From assembly GCF_011044155.1 (NCBI RefSeq), contig NZ_CP049056.1:3352001-3416000 (forward strand): 64,000 nt of DNA. The letters run 5' to 3'. Position numbers and translations under genes: made by a program. Under the pieces are notes generated by a model. It worked only from the letters and a program-made list of their open reading frames with translations. It was not told where the DNA came from and did not search any database. Shown here one piece after another: positions 7,430 to 14,925 of this stretch; positions within the stretch are counted from its first letter, which is position 1; every line of letters begins with the position of its first letter. Source of the DNA: Pikeienuella piscinae. GTDB taxonomy: Bacteria; Pseudomonadota; Alphaproteobacteria; Rhodobacterales; Rhodobacteraceae.

Positions 7430-9886
7430 GTGACCGAAGCGGTGACTGGCGTCGATCTGGTGCAGACGCAGATTCGCCTCGCCGATGGCGCGACGCTGGC
7501 GGAGCTGCGGCTCGACGATCCATCCGCCCATACGCCGCGCGGTTACGCGGTGCAGGCGCGGGTGAACATGGAGACGATCGGCGCGAACGGCTCTGTCCGT
7601 CCGTCCGGCGGCGTGATCGAGGCTTATGATGCGCCGGGCGGGCCGGGTGTTCGCGTCGACGGGTTCGGTTACATTGGCTACGAGACCAGCGCGGCCTTCG
7701 ACTCGCTCCTCGCCAAGGTGGTTTGTCAGGGCCAGGATTTCGCCACCGCAGCCAGGCGGACCTGCCACGCGCTGGACGAATTCCGGATCGGGGGGCTGAC
7801 GACCAACATCGCCTTCCTGGCAAATATTCTCGCCCATCCCGATTTCATCGCCGGCCGGACGCATACGAGGTGGGTCGATGAGAAGGCCGGGGACCTTGCC
7901 CCGCCGCCGACCACGGAGGAGGTAAAACCTGCGCCCGCTCCGGCGGCGGCGAAGGATGGCTATGCGGGCGCCCGCGTCGTTAGCCGCGATCCGCTGGCGC
8001 TATTTGCGCATGGAGCCGAGGTGAAGGCGAAGCCGGCGCCGGATGCGCCGCCCCACGGGGCCATCGGTCTGACGGCGCCGATCCAGGGCACCATCGTCTC
8101 CATCGACGTCGCGGTCGGCGACGGGGTGACCAGGGGCCGTCCGGTCGCGGTGATCGAGGCGATGAAAATGGAACATGTCGTCACCGCCGAACAGAGCGGC
8201 GTGGTGCGCGAAATCACCATGGCGGTGGGCGACGTGGTGCGCGCCGGCTGGCCGATCGTCGTTCTCGACGACGCCGATATCGATGAGGGTGACATCGACT
8301 TCGGCGCGGAGGCCGTCGACCCCGATCATATCCGCGCCGACTTGCAGGAGGTGATCGACCGCCGCGCCTGGACGCTGGACAAGAACCGGCCGGAGGCGGT
8401 GGCGCGGCGGCACGCGCGCGGTTTCCGGATGATCCGCGAGAGCGTCGATCAACTGCTCGATCCCGGCTCGTTCAAGGAATACTGGCCCCTCGTCGTCGCC
8501 AGTCGCCACCAGCGCGCCGACATGGAGACGCTGCGCCGGACCACCCCGGCCGACGGGGTGGTCGCCGGAACCGGTTCGATCAATGGCGATCTCTTCGATG
8601 ACGAGCGCTCACGCGCCATGGTCGTCGCCTATGATTACACCGTGCTGGCCGGGACGCAGGGACGGATCAACCACTACAAGCAGGACCGCATGTTCGAACT
8701 GGCGAAGCGGTTCCAACTGCCGGTGGTGGTGTTCTCCGAGGGCGGCGGCGGGCGGCCGGGCGACGACGACCACGGGCCGTGGATCGCCTTCGACACCGAC
8801 ACGTTCACGCAGTTCTCGCGGCTTTCCGGACTCGTCCCGCTGGTCGGCGTCAATAACGGCCGGTGCTTCGCCGGCAATACCGCGCTTCTCGCCTGTTGCG
8901 ACGTGATCATCGCGACCGAGGCTTCGACCATCGGGATGGGCGGGCCGGCGATGATCGAAGGCGGCGGCCTCGGCGTCTATACGCCGGAGGAAGTCGGGCC
9001 GATGTCCTTTCAGGTCCCGAACGGCGTGGTCGATATCCTCGTGAAGGACGAGGAGGCGGCGGTCGAGACCGCGAAGAAGTATCTTTCCTACTTTCAAGGG
9101 CCGGTTGCGGCCTGGGAGGCCGCCGATCAGCGTCCGCTTCGCCATGTCGTCCCGGAGAACCGCGTGCGGCTTTACGACATGCGCGAAGTGCTGCGAACCA
9201 TCGCCGACAAGGGCACCGTGCTGGAGATCCGCGAGAAGTTCGGCCCCGGTATCATCACCGCCTTCATCCGCGTCGAGGGCCGGCCGTTGGGCGTGATCGC
9301 CAACAACCCGCATCATCTGGCCGGGGCGCTGGATTCGGCGGGCGCCGACAAGGGCGCGCGCTTTCTTCAGCTCTGCGACGCGTTCGATATTCCGGTGCTC
9401 AGCCTGATCGACTGTCCGGGGATCATGGTCGGGCCGGAGCATGAAAAAACCGCGCTGGTCCGGCATGCGGCGCGGCTGTTCAACACCGGCGCGAACATGA
9501 CCACGCCGCTCTTCAGCGTGATCGTCCGCAAGGCCTATGGCCTCGGGGTTCAGGCGATGTGCGGCGGCAGCGCCCTCGTCGGGTTTGTAACCGTCGCCTG
9601 GCCGACGGCGGAATTCGCGGCGATGAATATCGATGGGGCGGTGAAGCTCGGTTACCGGAACGAACTGGCGGCGATCAGCGACCCCGAGGCGCGGCGCGCC
9701 GAATTCGACCGGCGCGTGGCCGCGGCGCATGAGCAGGCGCGGGCGGTCAACGCTGCTGTTGGCGGCGGGCTCGACGACGTGATCGACCCGGTCGACACCC
9801 GGAGCTGGATCGCGGAGAGCCTGAAGCGCCTGCCGCGACAGCCCCACCGGGAAGGCAAGAAATACCCCTATATCGACACCTGGTGA
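7430..9886 (+). CDS. Biotin carboxyl carrier plus carboxyltransferase part (3' part of the split carboxylase)
   Basis: An 818-codon open segment. It begins with the end of the BC domain (ARVNMETI, then GFGYIGYETSAAFDSLLAKVVCQG). After a proline/alanine linker comes the biotinyl domain with EAMKMEH near residue 243-249, whose lysine carries biotin. The rest is a carboxyltransferase with both crotonase-like halves: the GGGGRPGDDD loop and GMGGPAMIEGGGLG in the first, and QLCDAFDIPVLSLIDCPGIMVGPEHE plus KAYGLGVQAMCGG in the second. The codon at 7430 is GTG, but no ribosome-binding site lies before it (it is preceded by CAT ACC of the original frame). Independent translation is therefore doubtful. 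Confidence 0.75.
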   Translation: MTEAVTGVDLVQTQIRLADGATLAELRLDDPSAHTPRGYAVQARVNMETIGANGSVRPSGGVIEAYDAPGGPGVRVDGFGYIGYETSAAFDSLLAKVVCQGQDFATAARRTCHALDEFRIGGLTTNIAFLANILAHPDFIAGRTHTRWVDEKAGDLAPPPTTEEVKPAPAPAAAKDGYAGARVVSRDPLALFAHGAEVKAKPAPDAPPHGAIGLTAPIQGTIVSIDVAVGDGVTRGRPVAVIEAMKMEHVVTAEQSGVVREITMAVGDVVRAGWPIVVLDDADIDEGDIDFGAEAVDPDHIRADLQEVIDRRAWTLDKNRPEAVARRHARGFRMIRESVDQLLDPGSFKEYWPLVVASRHQRADMETLRRTTPADGVVAGTGSINGDLFDDERSRAMVVAYDYTVLAGTQGRINHYKQDRMFELAKRFQLPVVVFSEGGGGRPGDDDHGPWIAFDTDTFTQFSRLSGLVPLVGVNNGRCFAGNTALLACCDVIIATEASTIGMGGPAMIEGGGLGVYTPEEVGPMSFQVPNGVVDILVKDEEAAVETAKKYLSYFQGPVAAWEAADQRPLRHVVPENRVRLYDMREVLRTIADKGTVLEIREKFGPGIITAFIRVEGRPLGVIANNPHHLAGALDSAGADKGARFLQLCDAFDIPVLSLIDCPGIMVGPEHEKTALVRHAARLFNTGANMTTPLFSVIVRKAYGLGVQAMCGGSALVGFVTVAWPTAEFAAMNIDGAVKLGYRNELAAISDPEARRAEFDRRVAAAHEQARAVNAAVGGGLDDVIDPVDTRSWIAESLKRLPRQPHREGKKYPYIDTW

Positions 9887-9897
9887 GGCGACCGCGT

Positions 9898-10602
9898 TCA
9901 GGGTTCCGGCACGCGCAGTCGATCGACCATGGCCATGATTCCGTCGATCACGGTCCGCATCTCCGTCTTCTGATCGATATCGCGGGTAAGCCAGTCTCGA
10001 AGAGGCGCGAAAGCGTTGGAAAAAATGATAAAATTCGCGACCACTTCGACCCGTTCGTCATCGGACGCGGCGCCGGTATGCTTGCGGAGATAGATCGAGA
10101 GCGACTCGAGCAGATGCCTCTCACGTTCATGGAGCGCGCGGCGATCCTGCGCGTCGAGATGCGGAACGGCGCGATAGGCGAGCATGGTGCCGTCGCGGCG
10201 CGCGTTCCAGCCTTCGGTGAAGAACGCGCGCAGGATCTCCTCCAGCGGGGGGCCTTCCGGGTCCGCAAGGCGCTCGGGTAGGGTCGGCGCGCTGGAGCGG
10301 AACCAGAGCCGGTTCAGCAATCGCCGGAGGATGTCCTGCTTGTTCGCTACATAATCGTAGATGCTGGCCTGATTGACACCGGAACGAGCACAGATGTCGC
10401 GTATCGTCGTGGCGGCGAACCCTTTTTCGAGAAACAGCGCGAGCGCTGCGTCGAGCAACTGTTCGCGGCGCATTTCGATCAGCGCGGGATTGCGGATGAG
10501 GTTGACCTCGGCCTCGACGAGATCGCGCGAGGCGCCGCCTTCCGGAGAAACGGGGCCGGCGGTTGTGGTATTCCCGTTCTCCGTCAAAATTGGTCCTTCC
10601 AT
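9898..10602 (-). CDS. TetR/AcrR-family transcriptional regulator
   Basis: A 234-residue regulator. Residues about 45-90 form the TetR DNA-binding domain (RREQLLDAALALFLEKGFAA, then a helix-turn-helix in TIRDICARSGVNQASIYDYVANKQDIL). The C-terminal all-alpha part would bind an inducer, perhaps an acyl-CoA given the neighbouring genes. It has an extended N-terminal tail of about 40 residues. I take the ATG at 10602. A TTG lies immediately before it in frame, and neither has an obvious ribosome-binding site. It lies downstream of the SDR gene on the same strand and converges with the carboxylase gene, 11 bases away. Confidence 0.88.
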   Translation of the reverse strand: MEGPILTENGNTTTAGPVSPEGGASRDLVEAEVNLIRNPALIEMRREQLLDAALALFLEKGFAATTIRDICARSGVNQASIYDYVANKQDILRRLLNRLWFRSSAPTLPERLADPEGPPLEEILRAFFTEGWNARRDGTMLAYRAVPHLDAQDRRALHERERHLLESLSIYLRKHTGAASDDERVEVVANFIIFSNAFAPLRDWLTRDIDQKTEMRTVIDGIMAMVDRLRVPEP

Positions 10603-10727
10603 CAAGCGCCGGTCGGCGGCAATTCACAGTTCGAAGGATGCGCCGCGCGCCTCGGCGTCAGCGTGGGCCGGGCCAGCCGCGCGTTCGCGCTCCGCAAATC
10701 CAGTGCTTGATATCCGCCGTCCGTGTC

Positions 10728-11507
10728 TCAGGTCCACATATTCGTGCCGCCGCAGACCGTGAGCGCCTGCCCGGTCATGTATCGGCTGGCGTCCGAGCCA
10801 AGGAATACGGCGACTCCTCCGAAATCATCCGCTTCGCCAAGCCGGCGGAGCGGGATCTCGTTCTCCGCGCGCGCCTTCGCCTCCGGGTTGTCCCAGAGCG
10901 CCCTGGCGAAATCGGTGCGCACCAGGCCGGGGCAGATTGCGTTCACCCGTACGCCGGCGGGCCCGAATTCTTGCGCGAGATTGCGCACCAGACCGATCAG
11001 CGCGAGCTTCGACATGCCATAGGTCCCGAGCGTGAGCGACGGCTTGAAGGCGCCGACGCTGGACGTGAACATGATCGAGCCCGCGCCCTTCGCCACCATA
11101 TCCGGCAGCACCATCCGCGCCAGCCAGAGATTGGAGCGGACATTCGTCGCCATGCTCTTGTCATAGGCGTCGTCACCGATCTCGGAGATCGGGCCGTAAT
11201 GAACATTGACGCCGGCGTTGCCGATCAGAATGTCGATGGGCCCGGCGACGGCGCGCGCCGTCTCCACCAACGCCCGCAACTGCTCCTTGTGGCCCGCGTT
11301 GCAGGCGACGGCGTGGGCGCGCTTCGCGCCGCAGGTCGAATTGATCGCGGCGGCGGCCTCGTCCAGCTGGTCCTGCTTGCGAGACGAGATCACCACCGTC
11401 GCGCCATGCGCCGCGAGCGCCTCCGCCATCGCCCGCCCCATGCCCTTGGAGGCGCCGGTCAGCAGCGCAACCTTACCGGTCAGGTCGAAAAGGTTCTCGA
11501 TGGCCAT
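10728..11507 (-). CDS. SDR-family NAD(P)-dependent oxidoreductase
   Basis: A 259-residue classical short-chain dehydrogenase. The cofactor motif is TGASKGMGRAMA near residues 18-30, NAGVN is near 93, the catalytic serine lies in MFTSSVGAF, and the YGMSK motif (Tyr and Lys of the active site) is near 160. Another family signature, RVNAICPGLVRTDFA, follows. It ends with GQALTVCGGTNMW, the typical C-terminus of FabG/glucose-dehydrogenase-like SDRs. It lies between a 3-hydroxyacyl-CoA dehydrogenase gene and a TetR gene on the same strand, so a 3-oxoacyl reductase or hydroxyacyl dehydrogenase role in acyl-CoA metabolism is plausible. The substrate is unassigned. Confidence 0.88.
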   Translation of the reverse strand: MAIENLFDLTGKVALLTGASKGMGRAMAEALAAHGATVVISSRKQDQLDEAAAAINSTCGAKRAHAVACNAGHKEQLRALVETARAVAGPIDILIGNAGVNVHYGPISEIGDDAYDKSMATNVRSNLWLARMVLPDMVAKGAGSIMFTSSVGAFKPSLTLGTYGMSKLALIGLVRNLAQEFGPAGVRVNAICPGLVRTDFARALWDNPEAKARAENEIPLRRLGEADDFGGVAVFLGSDASRYMTGQALTVCGGTNMWT

Positions 11508-11590
11508 CGTTCATGCTCGCTTTCTTGAATTGGAGAGTTAGAAGTGTTGCGCTTCGGTAGAGGCCGCGATCGCTGGTCTCGTCAGGCGGC

Positions 11591-12886
11591 TCAGGTCTTC
11601 AGCCCGCCAGTTTCAATATCGACGAAGCGGCCGCCCGACGCGGCGAGCCGTTTCAGCGTCTCGGCGGGGGCGAAGGCCGGATCATCGGCCGCAAGCGCCT
11701 CCATCCGCGCGAGCACCGCCTTCGCGCCGACCAGGTCGCCGTAGAACATCGGCCCACCCTTGCCGGCGGGCCAACCGTAACCGTTGAGCCAGACGATATC
11801 GATATCGGACGGGCGCTGAGCCTTGTTCTCCTCGAGGATCTTCACGGCTTCGTTGATCATCGGAAAGATGCAGCTCTCGACGATCTCCCGCCTGTCGGCC
11901 TTCGTGGGCTCTGCACCGGTGATTTCGCGGATTACCTTCGCGGTGACGTCGGACGGGGTGGGGCGGCGTTGCTCGTCGTAATCGTAATAGCCTGCGCCGG
12001 TCTTCTGGCCGCGCCGGTCCATCTCGCAAAGCGCGTCGCGGATCGGGTTGTCGGTCTTCGCGTCCTTCGACCAGCCGATGTCCAGCCCGGCGAGATCCGA
12101 CATCTGGAAGGGGCCCATCTTGAAGCCGAATTCGTTGATCGCCGCGTCCACGTCCCAGGGCATGACGCCCCGATAGACCAGCTTCATCGCCTGCGCCTGA
12201 CGCGCGAAGAGCATCCGGTTGCCGACGAAACCGGGACAGACGCCGACCAGCACCGCGACCTTGCCGATGGTCTTCGCCAACGCCATGCAGGTCGCGACCA
12301 CATCGTCTGCGGTCTTCTCTGCGCGGACCACTTCAAGCAGTTTCATGACGTTGGCGGGCGAGAAGAAATGCGTGCCGATCACGTCCTGGGGCCGCCTGGT
12401 GACGGCGGCGATCTCGTCGATATCGAGGGCGGAGGTGTTGGTCGCGAGAATGGCGCCCGGTTTCATCACCCGGTCGATTTCGGTGAATACCTTCTTCTTC
12501 AGGCTCATATCCTCGAACACCGCTTCGATCACCATATCGCAATCGGCGAGGTCGGGGATGGCGAGACGGCCGTCGAAGCGCGCCATGCGAATGTCGACTT
12601 CATCCTGAGGAAAGCGGCCGCGGTCGGCGCTGCGCTGATAATTGGCGCGGACGACTTTGAGCCCGTGGCGGAGCGCCTCCTGCGTCGTCTCGACGATGCG
12701 GACAGGAATGCCGGCGGAGGCGAAATTCATCGCGATGCCGCCGCCCATCGTCCCGGCGCCGATAATCCCGACCGAGCGGACAGGGCGGAGCGCGACATCG
12801 TCAGGAAGGTTCGGAACTTTCCATGCAAGCCGGCCGGCTTCGGCGACATACTCGGAAACGTCTTTGGCGGCGGGGGCGGTCGTCAT
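11591..12886 (-). CDS. 3-hydroxyacyl-CoA dehydrogenase (without enoyl-CoA hydratase domain)
   Basis: Oxidises 3-hydroxyacyl-CoA to 3-oxoacyl-CoA with NAD+ in beta-oxidation. The start at 12886 is chosen because it follows GAGGAGACTGAAACT. Upstream codons in the same frame lack family similarity. In the 431-residue product, the NAD loop GIIGAGTMGGGIAMNF lies at residues 40-55. THFFSPANVMKLLEVV carries the catalytic histidine. FVGNRMLFARQAQAMKLV opens the first C-terminal 3HCDH domain, and a second follows (FPMINEAVKILEENKA, GYGWPAGKGGPMFY). It corresponds to the C-terminal part of FadB/FadJ with the crotonase domain absent. The hydratase step may come from the MaoC protein encoded divergently. 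It is probably co-transcribed with the SDR gene 83 bases downstream. Confidence 0.92.
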   Translation of the reverse strand: MTTAPAAKDVSEYVAEAGRLAWKVPNLPDDVALRPVRSVGIIGAGTMGGGIAMNFASAGIPVRIVETTQEALRHGLKVVRANYQRSADRGRFPQDEVDIRMARFDGRLAIPDLADCDMVIEAVFEDMSLKKKVFTEIDRVMKPGAILATNTSALDIDEIAAVTRRPQDVIGTHFFSPANVMKLLEVVRAEKTADDVVATCMALAKTIGKVAVLVGVCPGFVGNRMLFARQAQAMKLVYRGVMPWDVDAAINEFGFKMGPFQMSDLAGLDIGWSKDAKTDNPIRDALCEMDRRGQKTGAGYYDYDEQRRPTPSDVTAKVIREITGAEPTKADRREIVESCIFPMINEAVKILEENKAQRPSDIDIVWLNGYGWPAGKGGPMFYGDLVGAKAVLARMEALAADDPAFAPAETLKRLAASGGRFVDIETGGLKT

Positions 12887-13263
12887 AGTTTCAGTCTCCT
12901 CGAAGAGTCGGCCGGGGCGCATGCGCTGCGGAGGCTGATCGCGTGTTCGCGCCAAATCAAGGGGGGCCTTTCCCGCGCCCGGGCCGGTTTCGGTTTTCAG
13001 GGCGAAGCCGAAGGAGGGAACGAGGCCGCTGCAAAGGGCGCAATCACCGAAGCCCTGTCTGAAGGATTGGTGAGGAGCGGCGGACATCTCCCCGACTGTC
13101 GTCAGGGCTTGCATTGGATAATCTGGCGGAAGAACTATTCGGGTGCGCGGCCGCCCAAGGCCGAAAAAAGGATAAGCGCCATGAAAAAGGGCCGTCATCC
13201 ATCGGACGATACGCGTCGGCGGCGGCATGGGCGTCGAAGGCCCTTTCGAAGCGGCCTGAGAGG
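12887..13263. other. Divergent intergenic region between hydroxyacyl-CoA dehydrogenase and MaoC genes
   Basis: 377 bases without a convincing gene. It holds the leader of the minus-strand dehydrogenase, a possible plus-strand promoter at 13114-13141, and a 29-codon plus-strand open frame (13181-13270). That frame sits behind AAAAAAGGATAAGC, is rich in Arg/Lys, and overlaps the MaoC start out of frame. It could be a leader peptide or chance. Confidence 0.4.
13114..13141 (+). promoter_or_regulatory. Possible promoter of the MaoC gene
   Basis: TTGGAT at 13114-13119 and TATTCG at 13136-13141, 16 bases apart, lie about 120 bases before the MaoC start. Assigned by eye only. Confidence 0.3.
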
Positions 13264-13725
13264 ATGCTGACTGTCAAAAGGCCCGAGGATCTCGCCGATC
13301 ATGTCGGCGAGGTGATCGGCGTCGGCGAGTGGCTGCTGGTCGATCAGGATATGATCGACCGCTTCGCTGACCTCTCCGGTGATGACCAGTGGATTCATGT
13401 CGACGCGGAGCGGGCGAAAACGGAAATGCCGGGCGGAAGCACCATCGCCCACGGGCTTCTGACGCTCTGCCTTTCGCCGCGGCTCTCCAAAGGCCATCTG
13501 ACGGTTGAGGAACTGCGCATGGCCGTCAATTATGGCATCAACAAGCTCCGGTTCACCGCCCCGGCGCCCGTCGGCGCGCGGCTCAGGATGCGTTCGCGGA
13601 TCGCCGCCGTCACGCAGAGGCCGGATGGCGCCGTCATGGTTGCGACAGAGCGGGTGGTGGAGATCGAAGGTGCGGAAAAACCCGCCATGGTCGCCGAGAC
13701 GGTTTCGCTCCTCTACGGCGCCTGA
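13264..13725 (+). CDS. MaoC-family (R)-specific enoyl-CoA hydratase/dehydratase
   Basis: A 153-residue single hot-dog protein. The hydratase-2 motif is clear: FADLSGDDQWIHVDAERAK near residues 33-51, with the catalytic Asp and His in the pattern SGDxxxxH, followed by STIAHGLLTLCL. Such proteins hydrate 2-enoyl-CoA to (R)-3-hydroxyacyl-CoA or act on acyl-ACP. I use the ATG at 13264 because the homologous region begins right after it, and GAGAGG lies just upstream. It is divergent from the 3-hydroxyacyl-CoA dehydrogenase and probably belongs to the same acyl-CoA functional group, though stereospecificity with the dehydrogenase is not guaranteed. Confidence 0.88.
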   Translation: MLTVKRPEDLADHVGEVIGVGEWLLVDQDMIDRFADLSGDDQWIHVDAERAKTEMPGGSTIAHGLLTLCLSPRLSKGHLTVEELRMAVNYGINKLRFTAPAPVGARLRMRSRIAAVTQRPDGAVMVATERVVEIEGAEKPAMVAETVSLLYGA

Positions 13726-13820
13726 GCGGCGCTGGGGGACTCAGGCGCCGCCGCGACGGCCGCTGCTGGTCGCGCCAAGATTTGTGTGTGTAGAAGGGAC
13801 TTGCGGTGAAATCGCGGCTG

Positions 13821-13849
13821 TTGAACATTGCCGGCGCGCCGTTTATATC
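13821..13849 (+). promoter_or_regulatory. Promoter of the methyltransferase-MBOAT operon
   Basis: TTGAAC at 13821-13826 and TATATC at 13844-13849 with a 17-base spacer is close to a sigma-70 consensus, about 100 bases before the methyltransferase start. The spacer and downstream flank contain two copies of GCCGGCGCGCCG (13830-13841 and 13854-13865). These could pair as a hairpin or form an operator that overlaps the -10 element. Confidence 0.5.
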
Positions 13850-13950
13850 GAGCGCCGGCGCGCCGGGCCGCCCTGTGACCCGTCGTTTCCGAGCCGAGGC
13901 CAGATCGGAGCGCGCGCGGTCGCGCGGCCCGGAAAACCGATGGAGACGTC

Positions 13951-14913
13951 ATGTCAGCCAGCGCCAAGACCGTAGCGGACCGGCAGGATCTCTATGAGCG
14001 GATCGGCGACAGGGACGGGCTGCGCCGTCTCGTCGATGTCGTTCTCGACGTCTGGCCGGAGCACGCGACCTATCTGAAGCAGAGTTTCGCCATTCGCGGT
14101 CGCGCGCTGCTCGACACGAGCGACCATATGGCCAAGGCGATGCTGACGCTCGCTGGCGACAATGCGCGAGAGACGGCGGAGGATTACCGCTGGCTTTGCA
14201 GTCAGATCCAGGAAGAAGAACTCTACTTTGCGCGCAACGACGCATATCGTTATTCGAGCTTTCAGGAGACGAACGCGAACGTCTATTCGGACGACGACTT
14301 CATGCGCCGATATATGCATGGCCTCCTCTTCAGCCACGTGCTGTGGTTCATGCACCTTTCGAGCCTGCATTTCTTTCGCGGACGGCTGGAGGCGCGGATA
14401 CCGGAAGGCGGCCGGGTTCTGGAAGTCGGCTCCGGACACGGGCTACTGCTCTATCTCGCTCTGCGTGATCTCGGGATGGCGGAGGCCGTCGCCTGGGATC
14501 TGAGCCCGGTGTCGCTCGAACAGACGCGCCAGGCGCTTTCCCTGCTCGGCGCGGTCGACAGGGCCGAATTTGTTGTGCAGGACATGCACGCTGTGGAGCC
14601 CGGCGGAGAACCTTTCGATCTCGTGATCCTCAGCCATCTCCTCGAACATCTCGACGATCCGGTCGACGCGCTGAAACGGCTGAAGCCGGTGATCGCGAAG
14701 AACGGCCATCTCTTCGTCAACATCCCGCTGAACGCGCCGATGCCGGACCATCTGATCCTGCTCCGCGATCCCGATGAGGCGGTGAAGATTCTGACCGATG
14801 GCGGCTTCCGCGTGCTGGAGATCGCCTCCCACACCACGCAGGGGATCACGCTTCCGAAAGCGCTTCGCCGCAAGATCGCCGTGACCTGCTCGATCATCGC
14901 CCAGCCGACCTGA
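13951..14913 (+). CDS. Class I SAM-dependent methyltransferase
   Basis: A 320-residue protein. SAM-binding motif I is VLEVGSGHG at residues 156-164, followed by VAWDLSPVSLEQ (motif II acidic/ribose region), VVQDMHAVEP, and FDLVILSHLLEHLDDP. The 150-residue N-terminal part, with FARNDAYRYSSFQETNANVY, is an uncharacterised cap domain. A ribosome-binding site GATGGAGAC precedes the ATG. It is the first gene of a plus-strand group (methyltransferase, MBOAT, SGNH-like, VOC) that converges on FkbH and ACP genes. An O-methyltransferase acting on an ACP-bound hydroxyacyl or sugar group is a reasonable inference, as in FK520-type methoxymalonyl-ACP routes. The substrate is not shown by sequence. Confidence 0.85.
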   Translation: MSASAKTVADRQDLYERIGDRDGLRRLVDVVLDVWPEHATYLKQSFAIRGRALLDTSDHMAKAMLTLAGDNARETAEDYRWLCSQIQEEELYFARNDAYRYSSFQETNANVYSDDDFMRRYMHGLLFSHVLWFMHLSSLHFFRGRLEARIPEGGRVLEVGSGHGLLLYLALRDLGMAEAVAWDLSPVSLEQTRQALSLLGAVDRAEFVVQDMHAVEPGGEPFDLVILSHLLEHLDDPVDALKRLKPVIAKNGHLFVNIPLNAPMPDHLILLRDPDEAVKILTDGGFRVLEIASHTTQGITLPKALRRKIAVTCSIIAQPT

Positions 14914-14925
14914 TCTCAGCCGAAG

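Larger units (their letters stand above)
6527..9886 (+). pseudogene. Single-chain biotin-dependent acyl-CoA carboxylase (LCC-like) interrupted by an in-frame TAA
   Basis: The two open segments 6527-7420 and 7424-9886 lie in the same frame, separated only by TAA at 7421-7423. Reading through gives about 1119 residues in the order biotin carboxylase, biotin carboxyl carrier domain and carboxyltransferase. This is the architecture and size of the single-chain long-chain acyl-CoA carboxylases known from Rhodopseudomonas palustris and Mycobacterium avium. The family motif is EANxRLQVEHTVTE. Here RLQV is followed by the stop and then HTVTE, so the stop sits exactly where the family has the glutamate equivalent to E296 of E. 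coli biotin carboxylase. One base change from GAA explains it. It is either a recent nonsense mutation, an assembly error or, less likely, recoding. Start: GTG at 6527 behind TGGAGAAAG. Confidence 0.8.

Noticed and set aside
6527-9886. Frameshift as cause of the split carboxylase
   Set aside because: Both halves are in the same frame and the family motif continues directly across the TAA, so only a nonsense codon is needed.
12887-13228. N-terminal extension of the 3-hydroxyacyl-CoA dehydrogenase (open frame continues upstream)
   Set aside because: The extension has no family similarity, and a good ribosome-binding site precedes the internal ATG at 12886.
13833-13864. Hairpin from paired GGCGCGCCG/CGGCGCGCC as terminator of the MaoC gene
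   Set aside because: A 14-base loop, no T-run, and it overlaps a near-consensus promoter. Treated as part of the promoter region.
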